Shown here: positions 5,949-10,588 of the stretch, in pieces | Layout: every line of letters begins with the position of its first letter | Numbering within the stretch: position 1 is the stretch's first letter | Source of the DNA: Bacteroidales bacterium | GTDB taxonomy: Bacteria > Bacteroidota > Bacteroidia > Bacteroidales > VadinHA17 | Direction of reading: 5' to 3' | DNA length: 10,588 bases | NCBI GenBank assembly: GCA_025455505.1 | Contig: JALOMK010000034.1 | Span: 1 to 10,588, forward strand | Made by a program: the position numbers and the translations under genes | Notes under the pieces: model-generated | What the model was told of the DNA's origin: nothing | The model's input: only the letters and a program-made list of their open reading frames with translations | Database searches by the model: none

Positions 5949-7340
5949 ATGACTGACAACAGATACAACTGGAATTACCTGATAGGGATCTCGCTGATCT
6001 CGGCGATGGGAGGGCTGCTTTTTGGTTACGACTGGGTTGTTATCGGCGGGGCGAAGCCCTTTTACGAGCCCTATTTTGGTATTTCCGGCAATCCTTTCAT
6101 GCAGGGCTGGGTGATGAGCTGCGCCCTGGCAGGCTGCCTGATCGGCGCCGTGATCTCGGGCTGGCTCAGCGACAGGTACGGAAGGAAAAAGCTTCTCCTG
6201 CTTGCGGCCGGACTCTTTGTTGCCGCTTCGCTGGGCACAGGGGCTGCCGCCACAATAAGTGCTTTTATATTATTCAGGATACTCGGAGGCATAGGCATAG
6301 GCCTCGCCTCGAACCTCTCGCCGATGTACATCGCCGAGATAACTCCTGCACAGGCCCGCGGCAGGTTCGTATCATTGAACCAGCTGACAATTGTGATTGG
6401 CATCCTGGCCGCCCAGCTTATCAACTGGCGAATAGCACGTCCGGTCCCCGACGGCGCGGGGATTGCCGAAATTGCAGCTTCGTGGAACGGCCAGTTTGGC
6501 TGGCGCTGGATGTTCTATGCCTGTGCCTTCCCGGCACTGCTGTTTTTCAGTCTCATGGGGCTTGTGCCCGAGAGCCCCAGGTGGCTGGCACGGAAAAAGG
6601 AAAACCACCCGAAGGTACTCAGGATACTTGAAAGGGCAGGAGGAAATGCCTATGCCAGGAACGAACTCGATGCGATCTCGGCGACGCTTTCCAATGAGAA
6701 GCATGCCCCGGGAGGATTCAGGATGCTGCGTGAACCGGCGGTTTTCAGCATCCTTGTAACAGGTATTGTACTGGCAGTGTTCCAGCAATGGTGCGGGATT
6801 AACGTCATCTTCAACTACGCGCAGGAGATTTTCGGTGGTGCAGGCTACGAAGTGTCGGACATCCTCTTCAACATAGTCATAACTGGAAGCGTGAACCTCG
6901 TTTTCACCTTTGTGGGGATGTTCACTGTTGACAGGCTTGGCCGTAAAGCGCTGATGCTTATCGGCGCAGGAGGCCTTGCCGGTATCTATGCACTCACCGG
7001 GGCAATGTATTATACAGGCATACAGGGTCTTCCGCTGCTCATCTGCGTTGTCGCAGCAATTGCCTGCTACGCAATGACACTCGCTCCCGTGACCTGGGTG
7101 ATACTCTCGGAGATCTTCCCCAACCGTGTCAGGGGACTTGCACTTAGCATTGCAACTTTCGCGCTGTGGGCAGCCTGTTTCATCCTGACATACACCTTCC
7201 CGCTTCTGAACAAAGTGCTTAGGGAATCGGGCACCTTCTGGCTCTACGGGGTAATTTGCGTACTTGGGTTTATATTTATTTACAGGCGTTTGCCTGAAAC
7301 AAAGGGAAAAACGCTTGAACAGATTGAACAGGGAATCTGA
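5949..7340 (+). CDS. MFS sugar porter (XylE/GLUT-type)
   Basis: This 463-residue integral membrane protein shows the twelve-helix pattern and signature motifs of the sugar porter family. They are GYDWVVIGG (26-34), SDRYGRK (74-80), YIAEITPAQARGR (127-139), PESPRWL (208-214), QQWCGINVIFNY (279-290), DRLGRK (328-333), SEIFPNRVRG (387-396) and PETKGKTLEQIE (449-460). It would import a monosaccharide or small glycoside across the inner membrane, probably with protons. The QQ-x-x-GIN element is the sugar-contact motif in XylE and GLUT proteins. The length is normal. The 116-bp spacer before it is almost entirely heptamer repeat, leaving little room for a dedicated promoter, so transcription probably comes from upstream. 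Within this locus it is the obvious uptake route for the products of the exported sugar-active proteins. The exact sugar cannot be read from sequence. Confidence 0.95.
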   Translation: MTDNRYNWNYLIGISLISAMGGLLFGYDWVVIGGAKPFYEPYFGISGNPFMQGWVMSCALAGCLIGAVISGWLSDRYGRKKLLLLAAGLFVAASLGTGAAATISAFILFRILGGIGIGLASNLSPMYIAEITPAQARGRFVSLNQLTIVIGILAAQLINWRIARPVPDGAGIAEIAASWNGQFGWRWMFYACAFPALLFFSLMGLVPESPRWLARKKENHPKVLRILERAGGNAYARNELDAISATLSNEKHAPGGFRMLREPAVFSILVTGIVLAVFQQWCGINVIFNYAQEIFGGAGYEVSDILFNIVITGSVNLVFTFVGMFTVDRLGRKALMLIGAGGLAGIYALTGAMYYTGIQGLPLLICVVAAIACYAMTLAPVTWVILSEIFPNRVRGLALSIATFALWAACFILTYTFPLLNKVLRESGTFWLYGVICVLGFIFIYRRLPETKGKTLEQIEQGI

Positions 7341-7342
7341 TC

Positions 7343-7378
7343 ATACGGAAAAAATAAACCAGGAAAAATTTTCCGTAT
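7343..7378. repeat. Perfect 10-bp inverted repeat after the transporter gene
   Basis: ATACGGAAAA (7343-7352) and TTTTCCGTAT (7369-7378) are exact reverse complements separated by 16 bp, beginning 2 bp after the transporter stop codon. The right arm also forms the second half of the first short palindrome, GGAAAAATTTTCC (7362-7374). The stem is AT-rich and is followed by an A-rich stretch, not a T-run, so a regulatory site fits better than an intrinsic terminator on the plus strand. Confidence 0.6.
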
Positions 7379-7404
7379 AAAAAATAAATCCGGAAATATT
7401 TTCC
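7349..7404. promoter_or_regulatory. Two palindrome-bearing direct repeats upstream of the GH2 gene, candidate operator pair
   Basis: Two 26-bp copies (7349-7374 and 7379-7404) share the order AAAAAATAAA, a short variable CC segment, GGAAA, TTTTCC. Their starts are 30 bp apart, about three helical turns. Each ends in a near-palindrome: GGAAAAATTTTCC at 7362-7374 and GGAAATATTTTCC at 7392-7404. Repeated palindromes on one DNA face just before a hydrolase gene (ATG at 7424) suggest binding of a dimeric regulator. No regulator gene is in the window. The binding role is inferred; the repeat itself is visible. Confidence 0.5.
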
Positions 7405-7423
7405 TCCTTAAAAACTTCTTATT

Positions 7424-10270
7424 ATGAAGAAACTCTTGTACCTGCTTCTGATAATCTGGTGTTTAAGCGCCTGCAATACAGGACATCGCGACACAATTGA
7501 CCTTTCCGGTGAATGGCGCTTCAGGACCGACTCGCTCGACAGGGGAGAGGATGAAAAATGGTTCGAAACACTTTCCCCGGAGACTATTATTCTTCCTGGC
7601 TCCATGGCTGAGAACGGCAAGGGCGACGAGGTGACTCTATCCACTCCCTGGACAGGCGATATCGTCGACAGGTCATACTTCACCGATCCCCGCTACGCGA
7701 AATATCGCCAGGAAGGAAACATAAAGATCCCTTTCTGGCTGAAACCCGTGAAATACTACAAGGGTGCGGCATGGTACCAGAAGGAAGTCGACATTCCGAA
7801 GGACTGGAACGACATGCGTGTGGTGCTTTTTCTGGAACGGCCGCACTGGGAAACGACAGTATTTGTCAACGGCAAAAAGGCAGGAACCGAAAACAGCCTC
7901 GCCGTACCTCACCAGTTCGATATAACTGAGCTTGTCAGTGAGGGAAAGAACCTTGTCAGCATAAGAGTCGACAACAGGATGAAAATTCCGATCGGGGTGA
8001 ATTCGCACAGCGTGAGCGATCACACCCAGTCGAACTGGAACGGCATCGCCGGAGATATCTCGCTGAGGGCGCTTCCGGAGATTTATATCGATAACATTGC
8101 AGTATTTCCCGATCTTAAGGCAGGAAAGGCCAGGGTGATAGTTTCCCTCAGGAACCCGGGAAAGTTAACTTTCAAAGGGAAGATCGATATTCAGGCTGAA
8201 AGCTTCAACAGCGCTGCCGGCGGAAGGATAAAACGATTTAAGAGGGAGCTGGCTTTCAGCTCTGAAGGCACAGCTGCAGCGATTGATTATCCCATGGGAG
8301 AGGATCCGCAGTTATGGAGCGAATTCAACCCTTCATTGTACAGGCTCACAGTTAAACTCAGGAAGGCAGGAGGAAGGCTTGCTGACTCTGCGGATGAAAC
8401 CTTCGGCATGAGGGAGTTCAGGGCTGAGGGAACAAGGTTTGCAGTAAACGGGACTCCCGTGTTCCTGAGAGGGACAACTGAGTGCTGCATCTTCCCCCTG
8501 ACGGGGTATCCACCCTGCGATGACTCCTCATGGGTTTCCGTGCTTCAGACCTGCCGCGACTATGGACTGAATCATGTAAGGTTCCATTCCTACTGTCCTC
8601 CGGAGGCTGCCTTTAACGCTGCAGACAGGCTTGGCATTTATTTCCATATAGAATGCAGCTCCTGGGCTAACCAGGGCGCCACGATAGGCGACGGCACTGA
8701 AACCGACAGGTTCATAATAGCCGAGGGGGAACGCATCCTGAAGGAATACGGTAGTCACCCCTCTTTCTGCATGCTTGCATATGGAAACGAGCCCGCCGGG
8801 AGCAAACAGGCTGCCTTTCTCGGTGATCTTGTAAAATACTGGAAGGCAAAGGACAACAGGCATGTTTACACTTCAGCGGCAGGCTGGCCCCTGATACCTG
8901 AAAATGAGTACCATCTTACACCGGAGCCCAGGATACAGCACTGGGGTGCAGGACTTAAGAGCATAATAAATTCCGCTCCCCCCCAGACTATGTACGATTT
9001 CAAAGATTTTGTGTCGCGCTGGCAGGTGCCTGTTGTGAGCCATGAGATAGGACAGTGGTGCGCTTATCCCGATTTCACGGAGATTGAAAAATATACTGGG
9101 CCCCTGAAGGCGACAAACTTCGAAATATTCAGGGAGACTCTCACTGAAAACAACATGGGAGTACAGGCTGCAGATTTTCTGATGGCCTCGGGTAAGCTGC
9201 AGGTGCTCTGCTACAAGGCCGACATAGAGGCAGCGCTCCGGACACCGGGCTTCGCGGGATTCCAGCTGCTGCAGCTTCATGACTTCCCCGGACAGGGTAC
9301 TGCGCTGGTGGGCATATTGAATCCTTTCTTCGGATCAAAGGGCTACGTCACACCGGAAGAGTTCAGGATGTTCTGCAGCCAGACCGTACCTCTGGCCAGG
9401 ATGGCAAAACATGTTTATTCAAACAAAGAATCTTTCAGGGCCGAAGTAGAAATGGCTCATTTCGGTGCTAAGCCATTACAAGGCTGTATGATAATATCGA
9501 AAATAACCGATAGCCGCGCAAAGGTTATTTTCTCCGACAGTACAAGCATCGAAGAGTTGCCGATTGGCAACTGCTTCCCGGTGTCATCAGTCAGCATGAA
9601 TCTTTCATCGGTCGAAGCGCCGGGGAAATATACATTTGAAGTGTCTGTCAGAAACACAGAGGTTGTAAACCGGTGGGACTTTTGGGTCTACCCCTCTGAA
9701 CAGGACGCGGAACCCGGCAAGGTTTATGTAACAGAGAGATTCGATTCGCGGACTCAATCGGTACTCAGGAATGGCGGATCGGTTCTTCTTCTTGCCTGCG
9801 GGAAGGTGGGTAAAGAAAAGGGAGCCAAAGTAGCCATAGGGTTCTCCAGCATTTTCTGGAACACTGCATGGACAAACAACCAGCCACCTCATACCCTGGG
9901 GATTCTGTGCGAACCATCCCATCACCTGTTCAGGAAATTCCCGACGGAGTATCACAGCAACTGGCAGTGGTGGGATCCTGTCAGCCATTCGCAGGCAATG
10001 ATCCTCAATGGTTTTCCGGCCACGCTCAGGCCTCTGATCCAGCCTGTCGATACCTGGTTCGAGAACCGCCGTCTGGCACTGGCATTCGAAGCCAGGGTGA
10101 ATGGCGGCAAACTGTTTGTTTGCAGTGTTGACTTTAATGAACTTGCAGAAGACAGATCAGTCTCGAAGCAGCTTAAGGTTTCAATTCTTGATTATATGAA
10201 TAGCTCTGATTTTAATCCTGACAAGGAAGTTGATGCGGCCCTGATTTCAGGTCTGCTATCGGATATTTAA
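7424..10270 (+). CDS. Glycoside hydrolase family 2 lipoprotein
   Basis: The product has 948 residues. A lipoprotein signal ends CLSAC with Cys17 as the lipid anchor, placing the enzyme in the envelope. The domain order is a sugar-binding jelly roll (about 25-215), an immunoglobulin-like domain (about 216-331), then a TIM barrel (about 335-650) containing HVRFHSYCPPEAAFNAAD (384-401). The acid/base is probably E456 in YGNEP and the nucleophile E541 in VVSHEIGQW; their 85-residue spacing resembles E. coli LacZ. About 300 C-terminal residues follow: a beta-rich segment (about 665-760), then a domain with FPTEYHSNWQWWDP (839-852) and GGKLFVCSVDF (894-904), which I cannot name with certainty. GH2 enzymes are retaining exo-glycosidases (beta-galactosidase, beta-glucuronidase, beta-mannosidase and others). 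The sequence does not settle the substrate. It follows the sugar porter by 83 bp and may have its own regulation. Confidence 0.93.
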   Translation: MKKLLYLLLIIWCLSACNTGHRDTIDLSGEWRFRTDSLDRGEDEKWFETLSPETIILPGSMAENGKGDEVTLSTPWTGDIVDRSYFTDPRYAKYRQEGNIKIPFWLKPVKYYKGAAWYQKEVDIPKDWNDMRVVLFLERPHWETTVFVNGKKAGTENSLAVPHQFDITELVSEGKNLVSIRVDNRMKIPIGVNSHSVSDHTQSNWNGIAGDISLRALPEIYIDNIAVFPDLKAGKARVIVSLRNPGKLTFKGKIDIQAESFNSAAGGRIKRFKRELAFSSEGTAAAIDYPMGEDPQLWSEFNPSLYRLTVKLRKAGGRLADSADETFGMREFRAEGTRFAVNGTPVFLRGTTECCIFPLTGYPPCDDSSWVSVLQTCRDYGLNHVRFHSYCPPEAAFNAADRLGIYFHIECSSWANQGATIGDGTETDRFIIAEGERILKEYGSHPSFCMLAYGNEPAGSKQAAFLGDLVKYWKAKDNRHVYTSAAGWPLIPENEYHLTPEPRIQHWGAGLKSIINSAPPQTMYDFKDFVSRWQVPVVSHEIGQWCAYPDFTEIEKYTGPLKATNFEIFRETLTENNMGVQAADFLMASGKLQVLCYKADIEAALRTPGFAGFQLLQLHDFPGQGTALVGILNPFFGSKGYVTPEEFRMFCSQTVPLARMAKHVYSNKESFRAEVEMAHFGAKPLQGCMIISKITDSRAKVIFSDSTSIEELPIGNCFPVSSVSMNLSSVEAPGKYTFEVSVRNTEVVNRWDFWVYPSEQDAEPGKVYVTERFDSRTQSVLRNGGSVLLLACGKVGKEKGAKVAIGFSSIFWNTAWTNNQPPHTLGILCEPSHHLFRKFPTEYHSNWQWWDPVSHSQAMILNGFPATLRPLIQPVDTWFENRRLALAFEARVNGGKLFVCSVDFNELAEDRSVSKQLKVSILDYMNSSDFNPDKEVDAALISGLLSDI

Positions 10271-10273
10271 TAA

Positions 10274-10287
10274 ATTTGAGCTCAAAT
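10274..10287. promoter_or_regulatory. 14-bp perfect palindrome between the GH2 and PQQ-like genes
   Basis: ATTTGAGCTCAAAT is identical to its reverse complement. It lies 3 bp after the GH2 stop codon and 14 bp before the next ATG. A perfect 14-mer palindrome in a 31-bp spacer suggests an operator for a dimeric regulator. A terminator is unlikely, because the stem has no loop and no T-run follows. The regulatory role is inferred. Confidence 0.4.
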
Positions 10288-10301
10288 ATATTATTCAGTT
10301 T

Positions 10302-10588
10302 ATGATAATTAGAGCAGTTTGTATTCTATGGCTGACATCCTTCCTCTCAGCCGGATATTTGACAGGTCAGGGAATTCAGTGGAGGGGACCATATCGCAAT
10401 GGCATTTATTCAGAAACAGGATTACTGAAGAAATGGCCCGACAACGGACCGCAGATGCTGTGGTCGTATGAAGGTCTGGGTGCCGGGCATGGAAGTGCAG
10501 GAATCGGCAAGGATAAACTGTTTCTTCTTGGAATGCCTGATACAACCGGTGTGCTCTATGCCTTCTCTTATAGCGGGAGACTTTTATG
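10302..10588 (+). CDS. Secreted PQQ-like beta-propeller protein, N-terminal part only
   Basis: The frame is open from ATG 10302 to the right edge (95 complete codons). The first 20 or so residues form a Sec signal peptide (hydrophobic AVCILWLTSFLSAGYL, with cleavage probable near TGQG). The mature start QWRGPYRNGIYSETGLLKKW (26-45), then LWSYEGLGAGHGSAGIGKDK, is characteristic of bacterial PQQ-binding-like repeat proteins (BamB/quinoprotein-type propellers): W-R-G-P-x-R-x-G, followed by W-x-x-x-G-P-x-x-L-W and the first blade. Such proteins occur either as true quinoprotein dehydrogenases or as propellers without cofactor. The visible part has no cofactor residues to decide. It follows the GH2 gene by 31 bp and is likely part of the same locus, possibly acting on sugars outside the cytoplasm. 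Confidence 0.8.
   Translation, partial: MIIRAVCILWLTSFLSAGYLTGQGIQWRGPYRNGIYSETGLLKKWPDNGPQMLWSYEGLGAGHGSAGIGKDKLFLLGMPDTTGVLYAFSYSGRLL

Noticed and set aside
7343..7378. Rho-independent terminator of the transporter gene
   Set aside because: The stem is AT-rich with a 16-nt loop and is followed by A-rich sequence, not a T-run on the plus strand.
9605..9988. Minus-strand 127-codon open frame inside the GH2 gene
   Set aside because: It is antisense to the GH2 C-terminal region, with no signal peptide or motif to support it.
2300..10588. Classical polysaccharide utilisation locus with SusC/SusD
   Set aside because: No TonB-dependent transporter or SusD-like lipoprotein is present in the window; it could only lie beyond the right edge.

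Overview
The window looks like a chromosomal segment from a member of the Bacteroidota, probably a carbohydrate-degrading Bacteroidales-type bacterium. Three things suggest this: the lipoprotein and Tat signal peptides on sugar-active proteins; start codons without Shine-Dalgarno sites, with TAnnTTTG-like promoter elements; and protein families typical of that phylum (DUF1080 lipoproteins, Tat-exported Gfo/Idh/MocA oxidoreductases, lipoprotein GH2 enzymes). No phylogenetic marker gene is present, so this placement is an inference.

Layout. Positions 1-2164 are on the minus strand: a medium-chain NAD(P)H oxidoreductase cut by the left edge (1-906), a small secreted protein that overlaps it by an ATGA (903-1370), a short spacer with imperfect tandem repeats (about 1486-1577), and a 199-residue protein of unknown function (1565-2164). 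A divergent intergenic region (2165-2299) follows. From 2300 everything is on the plus strand: DUF1080 lipoprotein (2300-3064), Tat-signal Gfo/Idh/MocA oxidoreductase (3090-4574), uroporphyrinogen-decarboxylase/MtaA-like protein (4582-5832), a heptamer repeat spacer (5833-5944), MFS sugar porter (5949-7340), a spacer with two palindrome-bearing direct repeats (7343-7404), a large GH2 lipoprotein (7424-10270), a 14-bp palindrome (10274-10287), and the beginning of a secreted PQQ-like beta-propeller protein (10302 to the right edge).

The plus-strand genes read as a compact glycoside-utilisation locus without SusC/SusD. The GH2 enzyme could release sugars outside the cytoplasm. The Gfo/Idh/MocA and DUF1080 pair resembles the oxidative 3-keto-glycoside route, in which C3 oxidation makes a glycosidic bond labile and a DUF1080 protein cleaves it. 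The MFS protein would import the product. The role of the UroD/MtaA-like protein is unclear. It lies 7 bp after the oxidoreductase, so it is probably part of the same pathway; methyl transfer from an O-methylated substrate is one speculative possibility.

The most unusual non-coding element is the spacer between the UroD-like gene and the transporter. It can be written as exactly 16 consecutive degenerate 7-mers (112 bp), beginning on the base after the stop codon and ending 4 bp before the next ATG. I see no CRISPR array, transposase, tRNA or rRNA.
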